Shown piece after piece: positions 1-8,986 of a stretch of 64,000 bases of DNA. Under the pieces are notes generated by a model. That model did no database searches, was not told the DNA's origin, and was given only the letters and a program-made list of their open reading frames with translations. This DNA comes from Azovibrio sp. (GTDB taxonomy: Bacteria > Pseudomonadota > Gammaproteobacteria > Burkholderiales > Rhodocyclaceae): assembly GCA_026414665.1 (NCBI GenBank), contig JAOAIO010000001.1, positions 13,309 to 77,308 on the forward strand, read 5' to 3'. How positions within the stretch are numbered: the stretch's first letter is position 1; each line of letters starts with the position of its first letter. A program made the position numbers and the translations under genes.

Positions 1-1584
<1,584 letters not shown>

Positions 1585-1674
1585 AAGGTAAGATGGGCGG
1601 TAAATTGCCTCGGCTGTCCGCCCTCCTTACAATCGCCGACATTCTTGCCCTCGCCGAGCGGGCAAATAGGTCTC

Positions 1675-1753
1675 GGGCCGCTAGCTCATGCTTGGTTAGA
1701 GCAGCAGACTCATAATCTGTTGGTGCTGTGTTCGACTCACAGGCGGCCCACCA
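1675..1753 (+). tRNA. tRNA with CAT anticodon, probably tRNA-Ile2 (lysidine type), CCA encoded
   Basis: GGGCCGC/GCGGCCC 7-bp acceptor stem, D-arm GCTC..GAGC, anticodon loop CTCATAA, T-arm CTGTG-TTCGACT-CACAG, ACCA 3' end. CTCATAATCnnTTGGT resembles tRNA-Ile2, and rpoD linkage resembles E. coli ileX. Elongator Met is not excluded. Confidence 0.9.
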
Positions 1754-1762
1754 ACCCAAGTC

Positions 1763-1797
1763 CTGCCCCAAGGCATCGAGACGATGCCTTGGGGCAG
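1763..1797. terminator. Perfect 16-bp hairpin with AGA loop between tRNA and metW, possible bidirectional terminator
   Basis: CTGCCCCAAGGCATCG-AGA-CGATGCCTTGGGGCAG; arms are exact reverse complements; lies between convergent units; no T-tract on either side. Confidence 0.55.
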
Positions 1798-1828
1798 CGC
1801 CATTTGGGGCGATGAACGGGGCAGGTGC

Positions 1829-2440
1829 TTAGACGGCTGCGGGCGTGCCGTTGGCGCGGCCGAGGCGGTATAGGGCGACTTCGGCGTTCAAATTCGGATC
1901 GGTTTCGACGCGCTCGCCGTCGGCAAAGGCCAGCCGTTCGCGTATTTCGATGTCCTGTTCGTGGCACAGCGCATCGAAATCGGCGATGGTGAAAAAGCGC
2001 ACGTTGGGGGAGTCGTACCATTGGTACGGCAAGTGCCGGGAGACCGGCATCCGGCCGGCGGCAATGGCTTCCCGATGCGGCCGATAGCCGAAATTGGGGA
2101 AGGACACCACGGCCTCATGACCGACCCGCAGCATCTCCTTAAGTAGTGGCACGGTGTGGCGCACGGTTTGCAGTGAGAGCGACATGATGACATGGTCGAA
2201 GGAATCATCCTCGAAGCCTTGTAGTCCGCGCTCTAGGTCGAACTGCAACACATTGACGCCATTGCGGATGCAGGTCGTGACCTTGTCCGGATCGAGTTCC
2301 ACGCCGTAGCCCAGGATGCCTTTCTCGCGTTGCAGGAAGTCGAGCAAGGCGCCGTCACCGCAGCCAAGGTCGAGCACCCGCTCGCCGGGTCGGATCCAGC
2401 GCGCGATGTAGTCGAAGTCGAAGCGTCCGTACAAGGTCAT
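1829..2440 (-). CDS. metW: Methionine biosynthesis protein MetW
   Basis: 203 aa, [36 protein letters not shown] methyltransferase-like start; 4-nt overlap with metX. Confidence 0.95.
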   Translation of the reverse strand: MTLYGRFDFDYIARWIRPGERVLDLGCGDGALLDFLQREKGILGYGVELDPDKVTTCIRNGVNVLQFDLERGLQGFEDDSFDHVIMSLSLQTVRHTVPLLKEMLRVGHEAVVSFPNFGYRPHREAIAAGRMPVSRHLPYQWYDSPNVRFFTIADFDALCHEQDIEIRERLAFADGERVETDPNLNAEVALYRLGRANGTPAAV

Positions 2441-3570
2441 GTGGCAATACCCCCGAGATAGGCGCCCAGCGCGGCGTGATAATGGGGCGCATCGAGCAGG
2501 AAGGAATCATGTCCGGCATCGCAGTCGATCTCGGCGTAGCTCACCTTGCGGCCGTTGTGCAGCAAGGCGTACACGATCTCGCGGCTGCGCGCCGGAGAAA
2601 AGCGCCAGTCGGTGGTGAAGGAGGCGACGAAGAAATCGGCCCGGGCTCGGGCCAGGGCGGCGCACAGGTCGCCCCCGTAGTCGAATGCCGGATCGAAATA
2701 ATCAAGCGCCTTGGTGGTGAGCAGATAGGTATTGGCATCGAAGAACTCGGCGAACTTGTTGCCCTGGTAGCGCAGGTAGGACTCGATCTCGAATTCCACG
2801 TCGTAGTGGAAGCGGTGCTTGCCGTGCCGGAGCTGGCGGCCGAATTTCTCCGCCATTTGGTCGTCCGAGAGATAGGTGATGTGACCTACCATGCGCGCCA
2901 GGCGCAGCCCGTTTTTGGGCACGACGCCGTGTTCGTAGTAGTGGCCGCCGTGAAAATCGGGGTCGGAGAGAATGGCTTGGCGCGCCACCTCGTTAAAGGC
3001 GATGTTCTGCGCCGAGAGCCGGGGGGCCGAGGCGATGACGATGCCGTGCCGTACCCGCTCGGGATAAGCGAGGGTCCACTGCAGGGCCTGCATTCCGCCC
3101 AGGGAGCCGCCGATGACCGCCGCCCAGGTCTCAATGCCGAGCCGGTCCGCCAGGCGAGCCTGGGCCTCGACCCAGTCCTCTACCGTGACCAGAGGAAAGT
3201 CAGCGCCGTAGGGCTTGCCGGTTTGCGGGTTGATGGAGCGGGGCCCGGTGGAGCCGTAGCAGCCGCCTAGGTTGTTGACCCCCACCACGAAGAACTTGCG
3301 GGTATCGAGGGGCTTGCCCGGGCCTACCAGATTGTCCCACCAGCCAAGCGTCTGCTTTTTCTGACGGGCATCGTAATAGCCGGCCACATGATGGCTGCCG
3401 GACAAGGCGTGACAGACCAGCACCGCGTTGCTGCGGGCAGCGTTGAGCTCGCCATAGGTCTCGTAGATGAGCTCGAAGCCGGGCAGGCGGGCGCCGCTCT
3501 TTAAGCGGATTTCCTGGTCGAAACGGGCCGTTTGGGGGACGACGAGGCCCACGGAATTGGGGTCGGTCAT
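2437..3570 (-). CDS. metX: Homoserine O-acyltransferase MetX
   Basis: [37 protein letters not shown]-terminal [12 protein letters not shown]. Start taken at [14 protein letters not shown] (3570); the ORF track's upstream extension runs through the leader RNA. Confidence 0.95.
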   Translation of the reverse strand: MTDPNSVGLVVPQTARFDQEIRLKSGARLPGFELIYETYGELNAARSNAVLVCHALSGSHHVAGYYDARQKKQTLGWWDNLVGPGKPLDTRKFFVVGVNNLGGCYGSTGPRSINPQTGKPYGADFPLVTVEDWVEAQARLADRLGIETWAAVIGGSLGGMQALQWTLAYPERVRHGIVIASAPRLSAQNIAFNEVARQAILSDPDFHGGHYYEHGVVPKNGLRLARMVGHITYLSDDQMAEKFGRQLRHGKHRFHYDVEFEIESYLRYQGNKFAEFFDANTYLLTTKALDYFDPAFDYGGDLCAALARARADFFVASFTTDWRFSPARSREIVYALLHNGRKVSYAEIDCDAGHDSFLLDAPHYHAALGAYLGGIAT

Positions 3571-3584
3571 GGTGCTCCGAATGT

Positions 3585-3618
3585 AAAAAACCCAGCCGGC
3601 CAAAACGGGGACTGGGTT
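3585..3618 (-). terminator. Intrinsic terminator/attenuator in the metX leader
   Basis: On the minus strand: AACCCAG-(TCCCCGTTTTGGCCGG)-CTGGGTTTTTT, about 15 nt upstream of the metX ATG. Confidence 0.65.
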
Positions 3619-3632
3619 CGGGGTGCGCACAT

Positions 3633-3684
3633 GTCCTCGCTTTAGCTGTTTTTCACGCCCGCAAGCTGAGTTCAAAAAGGCGTT
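3633..3684 (-). ncRNA. SAM-II (SAM-alpha)-like riboswitch aptamer upstream of metX
   Basis: Minus strand AACGCCTTTTTGAACTCAGCTTGCGGGCGTGAAAAACAGCTAAAGCGAGGAC: P1 ACGCC/GGCGT, loop UUUUUGAAC..GCUUGC, conserved-looking GCUAAAGCG, pseudoknot CUC(a)GCUU with AAGCGAG. Confidence 0.75.
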
Positions 3685-3707
3685 CCCGACCAGCGTCGGA
3701 GTAGGCA

Positions 3708-3736
3708 ACAGTACCGGCGGCGCCGGCAAAAGTCAA
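3708..3736 (-). promoter_or_regulatory. Candidate sigma-70 promoter of metX leader
   Basis: Minus strand TTGACT-N17-TACTGT placed just upstream of the aptamer, with a small CCGAC-GCTG-GTCGG hairpin between. Confidence 0.55.
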
Positions 3737-3752
3737 TCGAGCCCAATCGGAT

Positions 3753-5501
3753 TCAGCTGGCTGCCACGGGCACGGGATTGTTGAGCTTTTCCACCGCTTC
3801 GCGGATCTTGCTCGTTTCTTCGAGCCGCAGGATGCGCCGCACTTGCGGCGCCAGCTCGCTCACATCGGCCTTCAGCACCCGGCTCTTGACCTCGAGAATC
3901 TGGGAGGGATGCATGGAGAAGGTACGTAGCCCCATGCCGAGCAAAAGGCGGGTGAACTTGGGCGCGCCCGCCATCTCGCCGCAGACCGAGACGGGAACGC
4001 CGGCTTTCTCGGCGCTGGCGATGGTGTGCGCCACGAGCATCAGCACTGCCGGGTGGAGCGGATCGTAGAGGCTGGCGACTTGTTCGTCGGTGCGGTCGAT
4101 GGCGAGGGTGTATTGGATCAGGTCGTTGGTGCCGATGGAAAGAAAGTCGAGGCGGCGCAGGAACATGCTCACGGCCAGGGCCGCGCCGGGAATTTCGATC
4201 ATGCCGCCCACCTCGATGTTCTCGTCGAACAGGATCTTCTCGCCGCGGAGACTGGACTTGGCCTGCTCCACCGCCGCTAGGGTGGCGTCGATCTGGTGGG
4301 CGTGCGAGAGCATGGGAATCAGCAGCTTCACCTTGCCGTAGCGGGAAGCGCGCAGGATGGCCCGGAGTTGCAGGTGGAACATCTTCGGCTCGGCGAGCGA
4401 CAGGCGGATGGCGCGCCGGCCTAGGGCCGGATTGGTTTGGGTGCGCTGCTGGTCGATGGCTTTGTCGGCGCCCAAATCGAAAGTGCGGATGGTCACGGGC
4501 CGGCCTTCCATGGCTTTGACCACCTTGCGATAGGCTTCGAATTGCTCGTCCTCCGAGGGCATGTCGCCGCGACCGAGGAACAGGAACTCGGTACGGAACA
4601 GGCCGATGCCGTCGGCGCCGGCTTCGAGGGCGTCCTTGGCGTCGGCCGGCAGCTCGATATTGGCTTGCAGGCTCACCGAGACCCCGTCCAGGGTTTCCGA
4701 GGGGGCCGACTTGAGGCGCTTGAGTTTGTTGCGTTCGAGCTCGATTTGCTCCTTACGGATCTGATATTCCTCGAGCACGCGCTCATCGGGATTGACGATC
4801 AGCACCCCCCGGGTGCCATCGACGATCAAAAGCTCCTCGTCGCGGATCATGGCGCGCGCATCGCCGAGACCGACGATGGCGGGAATCGCCATGCTGCGTG
4901 CCAGAATCGCGGTGTGCGAAGTAGCGCCGCCAACATCGGTGACGAAGGCGGCGAAGCGGTGTTCCTTGAAAGCGATGACATCGGCCGGCGACAGGTCGTG
5001 CGCGACGATGATCAGGTTTTCCTCAGTCACGCCCTTGCGCCGCTTTAATACCGGCCGGGCCGGATGGCCGAGGAGTTCCTTCACCACGCGCTCCACTACC
5101 TGCACCACATCGAAGCGGCGCTCCTTCAGGTAGGGGTCCTCGAACTGCTCGAACTGGGCGGCCAGATGCTCCATTTGCTGCACGAGGGCCCATTCTGCAT
5201 TGCAGCGCCGCTCGCGGATGATCTGCTTGGGCACTTCGACCAGCTCCGGGTCGTGCAGGAACATCACATGCAGGTCGATGAAGGCCGCCAGTTCCGCCGG
5301 CGCGTGCTCGGCGTTTTCCTTCATGGCCGCGAGTTCCTCGCGCACCGCCTGGAGCGCCTGCTCGAGCCGGCTGACTTCCTTGTCTACCAGGCGCGGGGCA
5401 ATGGTCAGGTGCGCCACCTCCAAGGTGGCGTGGGACATGAGCATGGCCCGGCCGATGGCGATGCCGCCGGATACGCCTAAGCCATGTAGGGTGAAGCTCA
5501 C
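3753..5501 (-). CDS. ptsI: PTS phosphoenolpyruvate-protein phosphotransferase (Enzyme I)
   Basis: FAAFVTDVGGATSHTAILARSMAIPAIVGLGDA (active His), GIGLFRTEFLFLGR, ..VSVCGEMAGAP. GTG start at 5501 overlaps the HPr stop. Confidence 0.95.
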   Translation of the reverse strand: MSFTLHGLGVSGGIAIGRAMLMSHATLEVAHLTIAPRLVDKEVSRLEQALQAVREELAAMKENAEHAPAELAAFIDLHVMFLHDPELVEVPKQIIRERRCNAEWALVQQMEHLAAQFEQFEDPYLKERRFDVVQVVERVVKELLGHPARPVLKRRKGVTEENLIIVAHDLSPADVIAFKEHRFAAFVTDVGGATSHTAILARSMAIPAIVGLGDARAMIRDEELLIVDGTRGVLIVNPDERVLEEYQIRKEQIELERNKLKRLKSAPSETLDGVSVSLQANIELPADAKDALEAGADGIGLFRTEFLFLGRGDMPSEDEQFEAYRKVVKAMEGRPVTIRTFDLGADKAIDQQRTQTNPALGRRAIRLSLAEPKMFHLQLRAILRASRYGKVKLLIPMLSHAHQIDATLAAVEQAKSSLRGEKILFDENIEVGGMIEIPGAALAVSMFLRRLDFLSIGTNDLIQYTLAIDRTDEQVASLYDPLHPAVLMLVAHTIASAEKAGVPVSVCGEMAGAPKFTRLLLGMGLRTFSMHPSQILEVKSRVLKADVSELAPQVRRILRLEETSKIREAVEKLNNPVPVAAS

Positions 5502-5767
5502 TCGCCTTCTCCGAAGCGGTCCGCGATTAAGGCCAGAATGGCCTGCATGGCCTCGGCCTCGTCGGGGCCGTCGGTCTCGATGGTGACGCTGCTGCCTTTC
5601 GCGGCGGCCAGCATCATCACGCCCATGATACTTTTCGCATTGATGCGGCGGCCGTTCTTTTCCATCCAGACTTCGCAAGCAAAGCGGCTGGCGGTTTGGG
5701 TGAGCTTGGCGGAGGCCCGCGCATGTAGCCCGAGCTTGTTGATGATTTCGGCTTCCCTACGCAACAT
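5498..5767 (-). CDS. ptsH: PTS phosphocarrier protein HPr
   Basis: MLRREAEIINKLGLHARASAKLTQTASRF.. with the GLHARASAKL active-site motif; NAKSIMGVMMLAAAKG. Confidence 0.95.
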   Translation of the reverse strand: MLRREAEIINKLGLHARASAKLTQTASRFACEVWMEKNGRRINAKSIMGVMMLAAAKGSSVTIETDGPDEAEAMQAILALIADRFGEGE

Positions 5768-6159
5768 CAGATGTCCTTGAGCATATTCAACACCCCGTCC
5801 CGCGCGCCGCTCACTGCCTTGGCTAGCATGGTTTCCATGCCTTTTTCCCGGTAGGTGAGGGCCCGCAGCAGCATGGGCAGACTGACTCCCGTGACAGCCT
5901 CGATGCGGCCGGGTTCCAAGAGCTTCAGGACCACATTGGCGGGAGTCGCGCCGTAGATGTCGGTCATGATCAGCACGCCTTCGCCGGCGTCCACCTGTTC
6001 TACCATGCGCCGCGCCAAGGGCAGGATGTCGAGCGGGTCGTCCTGCGCCGCGACGCCGAGTTGCATGAGCAGCGGCGGGCGTTTGTTGAGAACGTGGCAG
6101 ACATTCTGGAGCAAAGCTTCGCCCAAGGTGCCGTGCGTCACGAGCAAAATGCCGATCAT
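5767..6159 (-). CDS. PTS EIIA component, mannose/fructose family (regulatory)
   Basis: 130 aa, MIGILLVTHGTLGEALLQNVCHVLN.., VLIMTDIYGATPANVVLKLL; EIIA-Man fold signature. Confidence 0.9.
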   Translation of the reverse strand: MIGILLVTHGTLGEALLQNVCHVLNKRPPLLMQLGVAAQDDPLDILPLARRMVEQVDAGEGVLIMTDIYGATPANVVLKLLEPGRIEAVTGVSLPMLLRALTYREKGMETMLAKAVSGARDGVLNMLKDI

Positions 6160-6409
6160 GGTGCGGGAGGGGTCGAGACGAAAGAAGGGCTATTCTAACG
6201 AAACCATGACCAAAGTCAGAGAAACGTCGAATCCATCGCGGCATGGTCAGACCTGCACGGCGCGCCGGTTTACCGCAGGGTGCCGTGCATCCGCGCTGGC
6301 GCGGACGGGTGGCGGCATGGCGCCCCCGTGCTTGGCTATCCATCCTGTCGGCGAGGCCTTGCTCGCCGGTCGCGCATGACGGACGTGCGCCCTGGCCGGC
6401 CGATCCTGC

Positions 6410-7447
6410 TTACGGCACGACGCTAAGATGCGCAGGCTTGCCGAGAAAGGTGAGCCTGGCTTGCAGTGCCGCCGTGACCTCGATCCGCCCTTCCGGGTCG
6501 ATTCGCAGCACTTGCGTGGCGCCGACTTGCCGGGCCGCTTCTTGCCAGTGCGCGGGGCCGGCGATGAAGATGGGCTTGGAGAGCGCATCCGAAAGCGTGC
6601 CGGCCTTGGGCCCCGGGGGCATGAGCACCGTCACCGCTTGGGTATGCGTCACGGGTTCCGCCGTGGCGGGATCGAGCAAGTGGCTATAGCGCCGTCCGTT
6701 CAGCTCGAAATAGCGTTGATAGTCGCCGGAAGTGCCAATCGCCTCGCCATCGCGCAGCTCCAAGGTGGCAATCGCGCCGGGCTGGCGCGGGTGTTGAATG
6801 CCGACGCGCCAGGGCTTGCCGTGCTTGTCCCCCAACGCCATGACGTTGCCGCCGATGTTGATCAGGGCGTTACGCACCCCGGCGGCGCGCAGCCGGGCGG
6901 CTGCCAGATCGAGCGCCACACCCTTCAGGTAGCCGCCGAAATCGAGTGCCACCTTGGGGTTGCGGCTACTGATCCGATCGGCCTCGATGTCGATATCGGC
7001 GATCGAAGCTGGGTGCTGACGCCAAGCGTCAATGGCCGCGGCGTCGGGCAGCGCGGCCTTGAATTCGTCGGCATGAAAGCCCCAGAGCGCGATCAAGCGG
7101 CCAATGCCGGGGTCGAAGCGATAGCCGCTTAGCTGCGCCAATTCCTTTGCCTCGCGCACAAAAGCGAGCATTTCGGGCGTGGCTAAGTGCGTGCGTCCGG
7201 CTGCGAGCGCCGCGTTCAGTGCGCTTAGCTCTGAGGCCTGCCAGGCGTGGTAAGTGCGGTGTAGGCGGTCGAACTCGCGCAGCACGGCGCCGGCCGCCTC
7301 GCGGGCTTGAGGCTCGGGCAGGTCGGCCACGAGGATCTCCACGCGGGTGCCGAACACGTAGGATTCTTGTTGCACCAGGGGCGGCTGCCGGTCGCAGCCG
7401 GCGAGCAGCATCAGAAGGCCGAGGGCGAGGCAGAGGTGCTTGAACAC
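6410..7447 (-). CDS. apbE: FAD:protein FMN transferase (ApbE family lipoprotein)
   Basis: Lipobox LMLLAGCD, VFGTRVEIL, LDFGGYLKGVALD, NIGGNVMALG, TSGDYQRYFELNGRRYSHLLDPATAEPV. Start at 7447 inferred. Confidence 0.9.
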   Translation of the reverse strand: MFKHLCLALGLLMLLAGCDRQPPLVQQESYVFGTRVEILVADLPEPQAREAAGAVLREFDRLHRTYHAWQASELSALNAALAAGRTHLATPEMLAFVREAKELAQLSGYRFDPGIGRLIALWGFHADEFKAALPDAAAIDAWRQHPASIADIDIEADRISSRNPKVALDFGGYLKGVALDLAAARLRAAGVRNALINIGGNVMALGDKHGKPWRVGIQHPRQPGAIATLELRDGEAIGTSGDYQRYFELNGRRYSHLLDPATAEPVTHTQAVTVLMPPGPKAGTLSDALSKPIFIAGPAHWQEAARQVGATQVLRIDPEGRIEVTAALQARLTFLGKPAHLSVVP

Positions 7448-8442
7448 AGGCGCTCCAAAGCGGTGATGCAGGCTCCGGCGGCATCGAAGCCGGTCTGCTG
7501 ACGGATTTCCACCATGCAGGTGGGGCTGGTGACGTTGATTTCCGTGAGATAGTCCCCGATCACGTCGAGGCCGACGATGAAGAGGCCGCGCTGCCAGAGC
7601 ACGGGGCCGAGCCGCTCGGCAATTTCGCGGTCGCGGGGCGAGAGTTCTTGGGCTACCCCGGTGCCGCCGGCGGCGAGATTGCCCCGGTTCTCCCCCGCCT
7701 TGGGAATGCGCGCCAAGCACCAAGGCACGGGCTTGCCGGCAATCAGCAGGATGCGCTTGTCGCCCTGGGCGATGGCTTGCAGATACTGTTGCACCATGAT
7801 GGTCCGCGTGCCCATCCGCGTTAGGGTTTCCAGGATCACGTTGCGGTTCGAATCATTGCGGTGGATGCGAAAGACCTGGCTGCCGCCCATGCCGTCCAGT
7901 GGCTTGGCCACCACGTCGCGCTGCTCGTCGATGAAATGTTGAATCAGGTTTAAGTCGCGGCTCACCAGGGTGGGCGCGGTGAAACGGTCGAACTCGGCGA
8001 TGGCGAGCTTTTCCGAATGGTCGCGCAGCGCCCGGGGCTTGTTGTAAACCCGCGCCCCCTCGGCCTCGGCCCGCTCCAGCAGCCAGGTGGCGGTGACGTA
8101 TTCGCTGTCGAAGGGCGGATCCTTGCGCATCAGCACCGCATCGAACCGGCGTAAGGGCAGCCATGCACGTCCGGTTTCCCGGTACCAATCGTGGTTATTG
8201 AGACTTAAATTAAGACGCACGGCTTCCCCGTACACGCTGCCAGCGCTCGTGTTTTCTGGTCGTTGCCAACTCAGGCTGGCGGCTTCGATCGCATAGACTT
8301 CGTGGCCATGGGCTTGGGCTGCGCGCATCAGAGCCACCCCGGGATCGTTGAAAGCCTTGCGACTAGACAGAGGGTCTACGATGAAAGCCAACGACAGGCT
8401 GGCTTCCTTATCGGGAGTGCGCGTGGCGAAGCTTAACTGCAT
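7411..8442 (-). CDS. gshB: Glutathione synthetase
   Basis: LSLAFIVDPL.., VLMRKDPPFDSEYVTATWLLE, DGMGGSQVFRI, NVTSPTCMVEIRQQTGFDAA. Confidence 0.95.
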   Translation of the reverse strand: MQLSFATRTPDKEASLSLAFIVDPLSSRKAFNDPGVALMRAAQAHGHEVYAIEAASLSWQRPENTSAGSVYGEAVRLNLSLNNHDWYRETGRAWLPLRRFDAVLMRKDPPFDSEYVTATWLLERAEAEGARVYNKPRALRDHSEKLAIAEFDRFTAPTLVSRDLNLIQHFIDEQRDVVAKPLDGMGGSQVFRIHRNDSNRNVILETLTRMGTRTIMVQQYLQAIAQGDKRILLIAGKPVPWCLARIPKAGENRGNLAAGGTGVAQELSPRDREIAERLGPVLWQRGLFIVGLDVIGDYLTEINVTSPTCMVEIRQQTGFDAAGACITALERLCSSTSASPSAF

Positions 8443-8449
8443 GTTGGTT

Positions 8450-8980
8450 TCAGCAGGTGTTAGCGCGTTGCTCGCTATCGACGAAGTGGTAGTTGCCGGG
8501 CAGTAAAGGCGCAGTAGGGAGGGGTAATTCACTGAGGTATGCACGGGCGAACTCTGGCTCGAAGTGAGCTAGGCCAGCCCGGATCTTGTCCAGATACGCT
8601 GCCAGCACGGGTGGCAGGGGTGGGGACGGGCGCCTTTCATCCATGAAAGTATTGGCTGCGCAGGGGCGAGTATCGATACCCTGGCATTGCACTGGAATCA
8701 AAGAGTAGCCTTTTTCTCTGGCTTTTAGGCGATAGAGCTCTTCGTCATTGAGTTCCAGTAATGCTCCCAAGCATTGCCCGGTGGGATCGGGTCGAATGTT
8801 GAGGAAGGCGGCTAGCGTGGCATGGCCAAGGCTGTCTACATGAACGAGGTGCAGCGAGTCCCAACATAAGCGGTATCCGGGAAGACGCGCGGGTAGCAGA
8901 TCGGCTACGGTAATGGGGCGGCGCAAGGCTTGCTCGGCGCTGAACGGATTGAGCAGGGATCCATAGACGAAAAGCTTCAT
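8450..8980 (-). CDS. Gamma-glutamylcyclotransferase (AIG2-like) family protein
   Basis: 176 aa with MKLFVYGSLLNPFS (YGSL motif), ARLPGYRLCW, LELNDEELYRLKAREKGYSLIPV. Confidence 0.8.
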   Translation of the reverse strand: MKLFVYGSLLNPFSAEQALRRPITVADLLPARLPGYRLCWDSLHLVHVDSLGHATLAAFLNIRPDPTGQCLGALLELNDEELYRLKAREKGYSLIPVQCQGIDTRPCAANTFMDERRPSPPLPPVLAAYLDKIRAGLAHFEPEFARAYLSELPLPTAPLLPGNYHFVDSEQRANTC

Positions 8981-8986
8981 GAGCGG

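Noticed and set aside
3571-3729. N-terminal extension of MetX in the ORF track (430 aa)
   Set aside because: The extra 53 codons lie on the leader RNA and terminator; the family N-terminus starts at MTDPNSVG.
4437-5048. 203-aa plus-strand ORF opposite ptsI
   Set aside because: Antisense shadow of Enzyme I; no recognisable domain.
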